DNA of 64,000 nucleotides from Aphidius gifuensis (lineage: Eukaryota; Arthropoda; Insecta; Hymenoptera; Braconidae): positions 21,086,963 to 21,150,962 of the forward strand of contig NC_057792.1 in NCBI RefSeq assembly GCF_014905175.1, read 5' to 3'. Below are positions 1 through 13,124 of the stretch, one piece after another (the first letter of the stretch is position 1; each line of letters begins with the position of its first letter). Made by a program: the position numbers and the translations under genes. The notes under the pieces are model-generated. The model saw nothing but the letters and a program-made list of their open reading frames with translations, was not told the origin of the DNA and ran no database searches.

Positions 1-3000
1 AACTGTCAGCCATTGTAAATTTGTTCATCGAATAATCGCTGAGCTTTTTTCATACTCAATCCAGCTTTACGTGAGTAAAATTTATACTCCATAGCTTACA
101 TTTTTTTTTTTCATCTCTGAATATTCAAATGATAATAATATATTACATTGAAAGCACAAATATATTCAACGGATATTGCAAGATTGAATGCACTTAAAAA
201 TCCGTCAATCTTTTGTTGAAATCTTTTGTATTTTTGTCATAAACCCTTTATAAAATATATTTATCAAAATATAAAAATATATATACATTTCATTCTATTG
301 TATATTCATGTTTTTCCTATATCCATTTTCAATTCTTCACTTTGATATTCACATGTGAGCATTCGTTTGTAATATGTGAATGTTAAAAAACAAGTAGAAG
401 TACATGTAAACATTTTGTATCAAACGATTTTCAACCAACAAAATTCATCGTCGATTTATTTTATTTCTTTCAATGCATTTCTTTTTTTACCCTTTTAAAT
501 ATCTATATATTATTATTATCATCATTCTAGCATGAAAGAGCTTTCAAGCTAAAAGCTCCTTTAATCGCCACCAACACTTCTCTTGAGGAGCGCATCATAT
601 ACGTCCTTGAATTCTGGATATTTGAAATTGCTTCCAAACATGAAACTGACATTATCAAGTCAAAGTTTATTTAATTTTTTTTCAAATCCAACAATTTATT
701 TATTTATAAAAGCTTCTATTTAATTTTCAAGACCAAACGAAGAAAAGATGTTTATTTTTTTTACCTTTTAATGTTTAAAAGGTTAATATTTGAATAAAAT
801 TAAAAGAGAGCTTGAAATTTTTTATTTAATAAAAAAGCCTTGACAACAATTTAAAGCACTATTTTATATTTTTTTTTATACTAATTTTGTATAATAATGA
901 ATTGAAAATTTTATAATATATACTATTTAAAATTGTTTTCAACTTGAAAGCCATGAATTTCAATTGGATGAATTATGATTAAACATTTTATTCAATTTTA
1001 AAGCAACTTGAAAACAGGTGCCTTGGGTATGATACAAAAGTTTTTCATTGTTATCATTGTTTTAGTGTTGAACAGGGTTATGCCGAGATTAACTCTTTTA
1101 AATTTTTTTTTCTATGAAAAAGTATAAAATCCTTTCTGTTTGTCGTCTATTACCCTCGACGTATTCATTGTTGATATATATATTTTTTTTTTTTATTTTT
1201 CATAAAGTACTGGCAATGATTCGTCAATAGAAACAAAGCATTTACATTCAGAACGATAGATGAATAGCAAAATGGAATACTAAACTTTTCTGAAAACAAA
1301 AAAATAAAATTTTAAAAGTCTCGTTAGTGAATGATGAAAAAAGAAAAAGTATTATTTCAATTTAAAAAAATACCACTATGATTTATCAAATGAAAAATAA
1401 AAGGAAAAAAAAATCAATCAATTAATATATATACTGACTTTAGAGAAGCATAGTTTTAGAATAGACAAATATATTTTTTAGCAAAATTAATATCGACTAA
1501 TTAATAAGTACGAAATTCATTTGAAATTAAATAAATGAAAAAATTATTAACACACATAGCTGTGAGTGTTATTGAAGGCACAATCTAGTAGTCGACACGT
1601 GTATTAGTTCTACCTCATTCAACCGGGTTTTGGGATCGATGACGCCAACACACATTAAACTCAGCCCCAGATAAATTTACCATACTGAATTTTAAAGCTC
1701 AACAGATTTGCCTCTGGCGTATTTATACAAAAATAACAATTTATCAAAGCAATGAATTATTAAAAAAATAATCAAATGAATACTAATTTTTTGATACGTC
1801 ATTGAGATCATTTTGCTGTATGTTTTTTTGAATTTACTTAAATTAAATTTACATATTTTTTCTTTCTAAAATCACAGTAATGTTTAAAATTTACTAAAAT
1901 TAATAATATATATTTGCCGAGTGTTTTAAAATCACATTTAAATTTAAAAACAAACAATTGATTTTTCCATTAAATAATTCAAATACTTGCAGTAATTAAT
2001 TTGAGTTTTAAAATAAATTTTAAATTGTTTTTCATCTTTTTTAATGTTTAAATAATAAAAATTTTATATTTATGCTGATAAATCCATTCGTAAAAAATTT
2101 TAAAGATAAAAACCAGACTTTGAATATTTTTCAAGACATTTGGGAAATATTTTTAGCTTTTAAAATTATTCATGTGAATTAAATATTGTCGCAAATAAAA
2201 ACATCTTGAAAATGTAAATATTTAATCCACAAGATGCTGGGAATTTTTTGTGGTAAATTTAAGGTAATTTTGATCATGAATATGCCCTTTGACAATTTAT
2301 AACTACTTCAATAATATTTCCTTGAAAAAAAACCCATTGAAATTCTAGAATTGCTTCAACAATTTTCCTAGAATTTGAATTTATTATTGTCATTATAGTT
2401 TTCAACTACCCCAACAAAATAATTTCCTTATTATTTAACTTATTTTCTTCATTTAAAATACAAATTAAATGATGAGAAATAATTTTTTTTATTCCTCCAA
2501 ACTTTTTATACAGTTTTTTTTTAATCCTTCTTTAAGGTTATTTAACTTTTTATTCATTTGGTTTATCTCTGTGCACATTTCATCCCTGTGTCTTTTAATT
2601 TTTTCCTTCTTTTTTATTTCAACAGCCCAGTCATTAATTTTTCGGTTAACTTAAATGGAATTAACCATCCGTGTATTTTAGAAGAGCCCAATTTGAATTT
2701 TAATGAGCACGGATTACGAGAAAATATATAAACTAGGGATGGAAATAATATCTATGTATTGGTCTAGTTGAATATTAATATCATAAGTCTGAAGTGGCAT
2801 TCATCAAAGCTCAAAAATTTCCCAGCTAAAAAAAATATACAAAATATATTTAAAAAATTCAAGCCGTTAGCAATTTAAGATAAAATCCGAAAAATATAAA
2901 TTCCTAATTTAACAAACGATGAGGATTATATAATTTTTATAAATGAAAATAAAAAATAAAAAAAGTAAAAAACTTTTGTCTCCAATATCCATTTATGAAA

Positions 3001-6000
3001 AATAAAAAACTACTTATTATAAATTCGTACAATTCTCTTAAAAATAAATTGATATGTCGGTTAATTTTTTGTCATTAAACATTTTTTTATTTTTAAAATT
3101 TTTATACTCTGTCGTATACAAACTTTTCATTTCCTCAACATAAAACGTTCGATAAAAATAATAGCATTTAAAAATTTTTACAACTTTAAACAATTATATT
3201 TTTTACTACAAAATATCATAAGATATATAATTTTTTTTTACTTTTATATAGCTCATAAATTTTTTCAAAATATTTGGCTTATATTGATCATGTCGTGAAT
3301 TGATAAATTCACATGTATCCTGTAAAATACTTGGAACTTTTTAAAGTGAACATTGAGGCAAGAAAAAAAAATAAAATAGCCAAATGAATAAAGCTTCAAA
3401 CGTGTCTAGAGCCCAATTAAATTTAAAAGTTTTTATTGAAAAGAAATTACTTGCAGTTCTCTGGAGAATAATTGCGTGGATATTGAAAATTGAAGAAAAA
3501 AAAAAAATTAATACATTTGGCTTTGCAAGCAATAAATAGTTTTTATATATTATTCAAATTTTAAAATAATCATTCGAAATGATTGATCATAACTTTATGC
3601 GAAAAGCATCGAAATTAATTGACGAGTTTTCATGAAAAATCAGCTTTTTATAATTAAAATTTCCGAATGATCAAAGTAAGGTCATAAATTATTACTAATT
3701 AGATTGCATAGATATATATTTTTGTATTGAAAATTGATTAATAGTACAGAATCACTAATGATGCTTGAGTCTCTCTCGAAGGCTTTGAAACTTTTCATCG
3801 AAGGGTCCAAGTTTCCTCTCGGCTTTCCACAATCTGGTCACTGAGATATAGATTTTCATGCTCTTGTCTCTCTTTTATATATAGTTATATATTAATTGGT
3901 TATCGACTTGGCCACAGTCACTGGCTGAAAGATAAAATAAAAAAACTTGTGTAGCCAATGTGAAATAGTCACAAACGGAACTTTGCTTGAGCGCTCACAG
4001 CAAGCAAGATATCTATTAACTACCGGAATCGATTTTTTTTTATTTTATTTTATTATTTTTTTTTTTTCTTCTTAGATAACTAGACATTTTTTTTTTTGTT
4101 TTTATTTTCATCACAAGCTGTGAACTTTTCAAAATACACAACAAACTTTTTGGTGAAAATCAACTTACGACATAAGAAACACCTTTTTTTCTTTTTGCTC
4201 AATCTTTCTTTCATTAATTACTTTTTTTTTTTTTTTATAGAAATTCATGTGTGACATGAAAGACAGAAAAAAAAAAAACATATCCGGTTCAACATCAACG
4301 TCTTGATTTATTTTTGCTCGATACGAGTTTATAAATGAAAAATCAATATTTAATTTTTTTTGAAAAATAAAATTATTTATTTATATAAAAGTAATAGAAA
4401 ATAAATTTAATTTATTTAATATCCATCAAAACTTTTTGACAAAGTTTTAATTTAATTTTGAATTTTTGAATTTCGATATTTGCACAGTATATTTACCCTA
4501 ATTTACAGTATTTTTGATGATTTTTTTTTTGGCTTTTTGTAAATTGAAAATATAATTATCAGCCTGAGTTTCAAGAGAGATACAAATGATTGCATTTTAA
4601 AATAAAATTCAATTTTTAATTTTTGTTGTTTATTTATTATTATTATTATTTATATTTTTTGTGACAAAGAATATAACAATGCGCAATTGTGTGTACATGA
4701 TGTCATCTGTTGTTGATTCGTGTCTCGCTTGAATATTTTTCTTTGACCCTCTTGAAAATGCAAAAGGTAAAAAAAATAATAAAATGAAGAAAAATAAAGA
4801 ATTCATCTGAGTGCATGGCTCAGTGATATCCAAGTCTTCCATTGCAGTCGAGCATCTATTTTATTTATTTCATATTTTTTTATTTTTATTTTTCTCAACT
4901 TTTTATTTATAAAGTTTTTATTATTATAAAAAATTTTTTTCATACGTCATGCAATGTTCTACTACTTCATTTCAAACCTTCAAATAAACAATTTTTTTTT
5001 TTTTATTCTATATCAGTAATATTCGAAGCAATCATCTTGCAAATTAATTTTTTTTTTCAATCATATTTTCTTTTTTTTTTTAATTAAAATTTTATTATTA
5101 CTTTTTAAGTCAAATGGTTAAAATATTTTCATTGAAAGCGTCTTTTTTTAGTTCATCAAATAAATGAAAATTTAATGAACAATGTTTTTGATATTTAAAA
5201 TTAATTTTTAATATTTAATATTAAATTTATTTGAGCATGAAAATTCATAAATTTATCTAAATATATTTTTAATTATTATTAAATTGTTCGTTAATGATAA
5301 TTTATTTTTATATTTATTTTTTATTGCTTTGATAAATTAATAATGTAGTTTTATATTTAAAAATTATCAAAACCCCGTGTAATTAAATTTCCCAACAGCT
5401 GAAAAATATTTTATTATTCCCAATTGCATTTTATAATTTTTTTCCCCAATACCCCGATGGACATGCTTTGTTTCGAGATGATAAAATGAGGTTGGCATCC
5501 ATCACCCATGAAATACCATCCAACGAATTTTAATATCAAACTTTCAATCTTAAAACTCCAAAGAATCTTTTGCCTCAAATTGCTAAAATTTTACAATACA
5601 CTATATTTCTCAAATATTTTTAATAAAGCTAAACAAAAAAAATACCTTCCATTGCCTGGAGCAATTGTAATAATTTAAATTGACTTGAATGAAATTTACA
5701 CATGAAAAGTAAATATATATTATCATCTTTTTACTATTTTTAAATAAATTAAATAATATTTCAAACATCACTGAGAATATCACAATACAAAGTAAAGCCA
5801 CTGGCAAAATTTCACTGTACAAATAACAATGTAATGCACTCTATGGATTTTAAAAAGTAATTTTATAATCTGCAACATGAGTCATGTGTATTTTTCACTT
5901 GTTTAAAATTCATGTTACATTTATTTCAAACCCTACAAATTTTACAAACTCATGCAACATGTTGAAACTCACTAAATCTACAACCTAAAATTTTATTCCA

Positions 6001-6349
6001 CATAATATTTGCTCTATTATTATTATAAATTTTAAATTATATAAAAAAAACTTTTCCATACACATAAATGCTATTTTGCTTTTTAATATTTACTTATCTC
6101 AATTTTTTTTTTTTTATACTTTGCTGTCATGCAAAAAATTACAATATATTTTTATGTTTGAATATCTCTTGTGTGTGCACTTGAATTATTAGGTCAAGTT
6201 TTAATTTTCATGACACTTTTTTCATTCGAGTCGACAATTCTGCCAGACGTTGATGTGCATCTGTTAAACAACAACGTCAATTTGTGCAATTATATTTATT
6301 TAAACTAATACAAACATAAATAAATTAAGAATAAATTTTAATAATTTTA
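1..6349. other. 6.3 kb without an assignable gene
   Basis: Very AT-rich sequence with many T and A runs. No open frame is long or protein-like enough to call. Slightly GC-richer islands occur near 1-85, 535-660, 1560-1740, 3755-3860, 5440-5530 and 6170-6270. Three give short minus-strand frames that follow an AG and end in a stop: 6-64, 561-645 and 3755-3840. The first two islands can also be joined in frame on the plus strand (2-72, then 531-676). I cannot tell exon from chance. If Fur1 begins upstream of the window, this is part of its long intron and the islands may be conserved noncoding elements. Confidence 0.5.
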
Positions 6350-9300
6350 TTAATCATCATCTTTTTTGATTCCATCAATATTGACTGCTGAAATTCTTGG
6401 ATAGTCTCCCTTGTATTTCAAAGATTCAATTAACTTTGTCATTTCAATTGATGGCCCAGCATCATCAACTAGCTTAATGTCCTTACCAATAATACCAAGA
6501 ATTTCTTTAGATCCAAATTTATCATCAATCGGTTGGCATTTACTTGGAATTTTCATTTTTTTAATTTTTCTTGGTAACACTATTTTCTTTCTAACACCTT
6601 CATTGTTAATGCTTTTTATTTTATCATTACTTATTGATAAATTGTCTTGGTGTTTATTCAAACGAAGCCTGGCAGTATATTTTTTAGTTGTAGGAGTTTC
6701 TTGAATTTTTTTAATTTGTTGTTTAGCTTCATTAACAGCAATCTTCAAGACTGATGGCGGTGCATCTTTCATTGCTAAAATTTGACGTTTTTCACTTCTT
6801 GTATAACATGGCAAATTTTCAAGTTGACTTGGTAGAATATTTTTTGGTAGATCAGCAAGTATCTCAACAATTGCTGTATTCATTTTTTTTTCTTTATCAG
6901 AATTTTGGCTAAAGCTTTCAGCATCTTCATCTGTCAGAGTGACCGTTGATTCTGAAAGATAAAAATAATCAAAATAGAGAAGCTTTCAACATGATGGAAC
7001 ATGAAATTCATCTACTAAATTTAACAAAATAAATAAAGAAAAGAAAAAGCTATTGTAAATTTATAATTTGATTAAAGTATATCAAGGAAGATTGAACACA
7101 AGTAGTACTGGTAGTAAGAATCATGTATAATATTATCCATAGAATTATGTATCAAGGCAACTTGATGAAACTATCTTTGATGATAATATATGGTAAAGTT
7201 ATTAGTGCACAGTGCATGCACACATAATCTCTATAGATATATACACCATAGAGTAATTTTAATTAAGTTGATGAGAGAAAGGTTAAGAGTAAGTGAGAAA
7301 GATTGTGTTGTGTTTCTACTAGGCGTGAAATTACTAAACAAGTTGACTGGGTTATTTAGGCAACTAGCCAAATGACTTTGATCATCAAACCTTCATATAA
7401 ATGCAATTTAAATAATCAATTTTTCGAGTATATATTTCAAGTTTTATTATTGACCTACCTATTTTATCAAGGCAACAAATCATTGGATCACAAATATCAT
7501 CTCCACAAGGTTTATTTAATTTTGCTTCATTGTGTTCTTTCAAAGAAATTTTATCTTCAATTTCATCAGTTGGTATTTCATCCACATCATCTTGAATTTC
7601 TTTGTCAATTGTATATTTTTTTTCTTCATCTTGATCTTGATCTTGCTCTTGTTGAGTATCATCAACATCATCATCGTCATTGTTGTGTTGATACTCTTCG
7701 TCTATGTCGTCTTTGAAGTCTGTTTGTTGATCAGTATCAAGTGGTACACCATTATCATCAACTCTAACAATAACAATCTCTTCATTTCTGTTGATTTTTC
7801 CAATTTTATCATTTTTATTAAAACGTCCTTTTGTACGTGATACTGTGCTACGTCTTGAATCATATATTTTTTTTTTTTTCAATAAAGCTGGATCCTTTGA
7901 TTCAAGTGCCAGTGTCGAGACTGTCGCCTCTGATGCATCACCAAGTGCCACTGTAGCCTCGGCATATTTTTCCATTTCCTAAAGATTTATATATAAAAAT
8001 AAAAAATACATAAATAAATGGCTTGAATAAAAATCACAAGATCTTGGCAGAAAATTTGACGAGATAAATACAAACAAAGTTTGAAAAAAAAAAATATAAA
8101 AGAGATAAAGTACCACTCTAAACTCAACGGTATACTGAAGGGGATCTATTACTATTATTTTACTTTTTATTTTCATTTTTTAAATCTCTATTTTTTACTT
8201 TTCTTTTTAAAACTCATTTAATATTCCAGCATTGAGCCAGCTTGAAAAATTTAACTAGTAATTTATCCATCGTTGAAAAGGATTCATATATTTTTTTTGT
8301 TTTTTTTTTTTTTCATTTTTTTTGCCAGAAGAAAAAAAAATAATAATAAAAAAATTTTGTTATCGGCACTGACCTGATGAACAGCCTCGAGGTACTGACG
8401 TTCAGCATCAGCAAGTTCCGCATCACCCAACAATTCCCAAATATTTTTACTTTTTCTATGTTTTATTTTTTTTTTTTCTTTTTCATCAATTTTAGCTTTA
8501 TCATCAATTTTTTTATCATCTTGACCTTTTTTTATGCCTTGACCAGATAAACTACGTGCTCGATTTTTATTATTTTTTCCTAGTATTAAATTTAAATAAA
8601 TAAATAAATAATATATTAAATTTTCAATGAGAAAATCATTTATATTAACCTCTTGATGTTGTCAAGGGTATATCAGCATCTTCCAAATAACTCAAACGTA
8701 TAGCTAGCCTAGTTTCTTTCAATCGATTATCAACAGCTTTTTCATATCTACTACATCGTTCCAAATACTTAAACAAAAAAAAAAAAACAAACAAATAATC
8801 TCTGCCAATTGTTGTAAATTAAAATTGATAAATTAAAATACAAATTATCAAAATACCGATGTTAAAAGTGCCTTGTCATTTTTAGCATTGGTAGTAAGTG
8901 CTTGTGAGGATTCAACAAGATACACTGTGCCCTTGTCAGAACCAACAGCAACAAATTTACCTTCTTCATGTGGAGTGATGGCCTTCAGGCTATTTTCACA
9001 AAGACGAATTGTTGTTACTGGAGTATTCAAACCCACAAGAATATCAAATACTTCTATCACTCCATCATCATTTATCACATAAAAAACCGAGTATCTAGAT
9101 GTGCTCCAACATCCACCAGTCAGTGCACTACTATGTTGTCTGTAAATTTTTTTATTATTATTATTATTTTCATGTAAAATTATTATATTTATTTTTTTTT
9201 CGAACCTAGTTGACATGAGATTTCCTTCTTTTGTATCTTCAGCCCATATTCTAGCTGTCCAATCACCAATTGTTAAAAAATTTTTAGTACTAAATGGATT

Positions 9301-11067
9301 TCTCGTTACAGTTACAACTGGTCCATTGTGACAATCAAATCTCAGGGCTAATTTTTCAGCTGGATTTTTACCTTTTCTAGTTGCACTTATGACAATACCA
9401 TTTTCCATACCAGCTAAAAATTTAGTTCCCATTGTTGTTTCATATTGTAATGATGATACACCAATTGATCTTACTTCATCAGCACGTTGTGGATTTTCAA
9501 GATCCATTATTAATGTTTCACTTGGTTGACGTAAATTTCTTATGTCCCACCAATTAATAATACCACCAGTACATGAAGAAAAAAATTCTGTATTGGTTTT
9601 TGAATTAATCCAAAGTGCACAGTTGGCTGGTTCTCTTTGAATTAATTACAAAAAAAAAACAAAAAGGTAAAATATGTAAATTAGCTTGGTAATCACTTGA
9701 ACATGTTGTGGTTGATAATGGATTTTATTTGAAAAAAAATTAAAACAAACTTGTGACTGTATTTTGGATGTGATATTTGACTTGGTGTATTACCAGTACG
9801 AATATCCCAGCAACAAACTTGGCCTGACATAAGTCCACTGATAAGCATCGAGGGATCACGTGGATTAAATTCAATAGTAACCGAGGGATGAACAGCCTTT
9901 AGTGCCATGAATGGATTGTTTGGATTTTCTAAAATTTTCACCATTCAATAAATGTTAACTTGAATCCCCTGAATCCCACTTTAAACTATATTTTATATAT
10001 TTTTTTTATCATCGTCATCGTCATATAGGTATATACTCGATTCTACCCGACGGACTTATCGTCATTTTAAATTGAATACCTCCATTTACAGTTGACTAAA
10101 TAAAAATTATATCGCTTGTGCTGGAAACTCACTTCATCAAGCTACAAGTTTTTTTTTTTTTTTTTTTTTATTTTATAATTAAATTAAACTGGAAATGTGT
10201 TATCCAACAAAATAAGTTTTAAAAAGTTTTACTATTTTTATTTTATAAAATAAAATAAATTTGATATAAACTAATTATTTTTTTAATTTAAAATTTAGTT
10301 AATTTTTTAAAATGATATATATTTATACTTAACCAATTTCCCAAATGAAAGAGTATGGATTTAGTTGTGAAATTTGTTGGAATTCCATTGAACAATAAGA
10401 CACTGCCAATCTTCTTCCATGATCAGGTGACCAAGATAAATGTGTTATTGGTCGTGGAATATCTTGTGGATCTTGATAGACATTGACAGTTCTATAAACA
10501 TAAATTCAATTTATTTTTATCTTGTTGAATAAAAGTACTTTTTTTATTTACCTGACATGTAAAGGTAGTACAAGTTGAGTTGGTACCATATCATCAAAAA
10601 AATTTTCATATATATTTGTTGAATTATTTTGTAAAATACAACGTTCAACTGGTTCCATTAAATTACGCATTCGTGGTGCCCATGAATCACTTTTTTCAAC
10701 TCTTCTTCTGTATCTTGCAACAGCTTCTTCATCTTTTATATTGACTTCTTTTGGCCAACCACCTTCAGTGTGATTCATTCCATTTTCTTTGAAAGTAACA
10801 CTAACTGTTTGTACCTTATTTAATAATTTTATTTAGTCTTTATTTTATTTAGTTTTTATTTGTGTTAATGTTCATTAACATTACCTCATGAGCAGCAAAT
10901 TGTTTTGAATTTTGTACAGCATTATTTATTGGATTTTTGTCAATATAGTCTGCTTTAAATTGTGCATTTGGAACAATGTCTTCTTCTATTGTAACACCAG
11001 AATCGTCAAATATACATTGCTTTCCAAACTGTGATCGAGTCTTGAGATATACATATTGAATTTCCAT
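6350..11067 (-). CDS. DNAI2: Axonemal dynein intermediate chain, DNAI2 (IC69) family
   Basis: WD-repeat intermediate chain of the outer dynein arm, which helps anchor dynein heavy chains to axonemal doublets in motile cilia or sperm tails. I read ten exons: 11067-10885, 10814-10552, 10491-10334, 9928-9751, 9634-9206, 9139-8857, 8767-8650, 8579-8374, 7978-7459, 6951-6350. They total 980 codons with matching phases. The N-terminus MEIQYVYLKTRSQFGKQC, then EGGWPKEV and a WD region (about residues 170-500, with CCWDIRTG, INWWDIR and GDWTARIW) match animal DNAI2 closely. The start is the Met at 11067; an upstream in-frame Met at 11196 gives a less family-like leader. After the WD domain lies a tail of about 450 residues, first acidic and Asp/Gln-rich, then Lys-rich, making 979 residues against roughly 600 in vertebrate DNAI2. 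Only the first part of that tail resembles the family. It shares a 0.5 kb upstream region with the divergent gene at 11595. Confidence 0.93.
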
Positions 11068-11594
11068 TGTTATTCTCGTGGCTTTCAAATATTCAACAAT
11101 ATAATATTGTGGTTTGTATTTAATTTTCGTTAAATCAATTATCAAGTTTGACAACAAGTACGATAAGCAAACCAATGATTTAACATTCTTTTTCATTAAA
11201 ATTTAAATAACATTGAAATATTTTAAAATTTCATTAGCAACAAATACAACACAAATTAAACTACGATAATATTTTTTTAAATTTAATTATCCTCAAATTT
11301 ACCATTCAATATTTTATTTCAAAGTTGACAACATCAAATGTCAATTATACCTCGAAAAACATAACCAATTAATTAATTTTTATAATTAAAATAAAAAATA
11401 AAACAATCGAAGAAATTTCAGTCATACAATTAAATTTTTATTATAAAAAAAAAACAGCTAAATTAAATTAAATTCTCAGTGATAAAAAAAATATATAACA
11501 TTTGGATAATTATCAGGATCAAATATCAATTTAGCACATATATTTTTTTCATTTGGCATTTTATAAAATTCAAATTATTTATTATTCATTCGTC
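11068..11594. promoter_or_regulatory. Shared upstream region of two divergent genes
   Basis: 527 bp separates the DNAI2 start codon (minus strand) from the start codon of the 460-residue gene (plus strand). It must contain both 5' UTRs and a bidirectional promoter unless there are unseen upstream exons. It is AT-rich and I see no clear core-promoter motif. The shared region hints at co-expression, possibly in the male germ line or ciliated neurons; that is inference only. Confidence 0.45.
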
Positions 11595-13035
11595 ATGACA
11601 AGTAAATTATTAAAAAAGGTTAATCAAATATTTCAAGTAGCTTGTTCTGTTGAATGAATAATTTATTTATTTACAGATAAGTGGTGTAATCATATCACCA
11701 AATCATTTTCGACCTGTTGAATTATTTAACAATAATAAATGGAAAAAATTGACTGGAAAAATATATCTAAAATTCCCGGAAATTGTTGATGATATTTCAG
11801 CAAGTTTAAATGAAAATTCTAGTGAAAAACAATTACCACAATATAGCACGATATTAGCAAACCAAAATTCAATACAAAAAAGATTTTTTTCAAGCATGAA
11901 ATCAAATGACAATGATGATGATAATTCACTTGTAATAAAGCTGTTAAAAAAATTAAAAAATTTTCATGAAATAATTAGAGACAGTTTGATAGACCCTAAA
12001 AATTTAGAAAAAAATAAATCGAGTGATTGTTCATCAGGTGGGGAGTCAACCAAAGCTTCGTCAAATGTAAAAAATAAATTTAATAATTTAGATAACACTT
12101 GTGTGTCATGGAATAAAATACCCGAGGCTAAAAAATATCACAATGATGAAACAACAAGCTTTAACAAAGTAACAACGAGGGATAATTTAAAAAAAAATTC
12201 AGAAGATCATTACCAGTCGAGTATTGGTGATGTTAACAAACCGAAAAGTAACATAATACCATCAAGTCATTCACAGACCAACATCAATCAAGACAACAAA
12301 GAAAATCTGACAAAAAAAAAAAACCAATCTCTTGAGAAAAGTAAAACGAAGACAAATGATGCTACCATGTTTTCTGTTGAATCTAATTCTTCTATTTCTA
12401 ATTCAACATATAGTAATAAAAAAAAATGCATTGTTCAATTTAAGGACAATTGTATTATAGATTTTCCAGTTAAAAAAAAAAATCAAATTAAATATAAAAC
12501 TCCATGTTTAACAAAAAGTGGATACTGCAATATTGATAAATCAATTTCGACTGTAAATTTAAATTTCGACGTCGAAAGTTTGAAGCAACGATTGAGCAAA
12601 TATTCCACGATATCCCACGCTGAATGGATTGCTAAAAATATTCAAAAAGAAAATATAAAAATAATTAAAAAACCACAACTACAGCCATCAGCTAAAATTG
12701 AAAATAATTGTAAAAAAATTTTGCCTTTATTTAATTCAACTGGTCAATGGAAAAAACAAAAATATAATATAAAAATTTTAGGAACAAAATGTTTAAAAAA
12801 TACATTAAATGATCATACAATTGATAGCCTAATTGGTGACATGAAAACAATCTTAATTAAATCAGAAAGAAATGTTAAAATTTGTAAAAGAAATATTGAA
12901 CAACTTGAATGTTCAAAAGAATGTTTAAATTGTCATGAAAATAATAAAACTTATCCTATGAAAATGGAAGAATGTAGAAAATTATATTTAGAAAATTACG
13001 AAAATAGAAAAAAAATAAACACCTGTTGTTTATGA
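11595..13035 (+). CDS. Unrecognised Lys/Asn-rich protein, 460 residues
   Basis: Two exons, 11595-11618 and 11677-13035, join in phase 0 across a 58-bp intron (AAG|GTTAAT ... TTACAG|ATA). The product starts MTSKLLKKISGVIISP and is followed by a segment with Trp and hydrophobic residues (about 20-50). A long polar Ser/Asn/Lys-rich, probably disordered middle follows, then a better-structured C-terminal third (about 290-450). Cysteines cluster near the end (CSKECLNC, then a terminal CC). There is no signal peptide, membrane segment or domain I recognise. The long frame in AT-rich DNA and clean splice signals argue that it is real. It is head-to-head with DNAI2 and stops about 90 bp before the first visible Fur1 exon, so it probably sits within a Fur1 intron. 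A role linked to axonemes or sperm is possible from position only. Confidence 0.75.
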
Positions 13036-13124
13036 TTTAATTGTTTGTGATACTTGAAAATTTTCCAAAACTTTAAAACTTTATTTCAATTTATATTAAA
13101 TGTATATTATTTTTTTTTTTGTAG

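Noticed and set aside
1804..1816. A stretch matching the first 13 bases of the bantam microRNA
   Set aside because: The match stops after the seed region and the flanks do not form the required hairpin.
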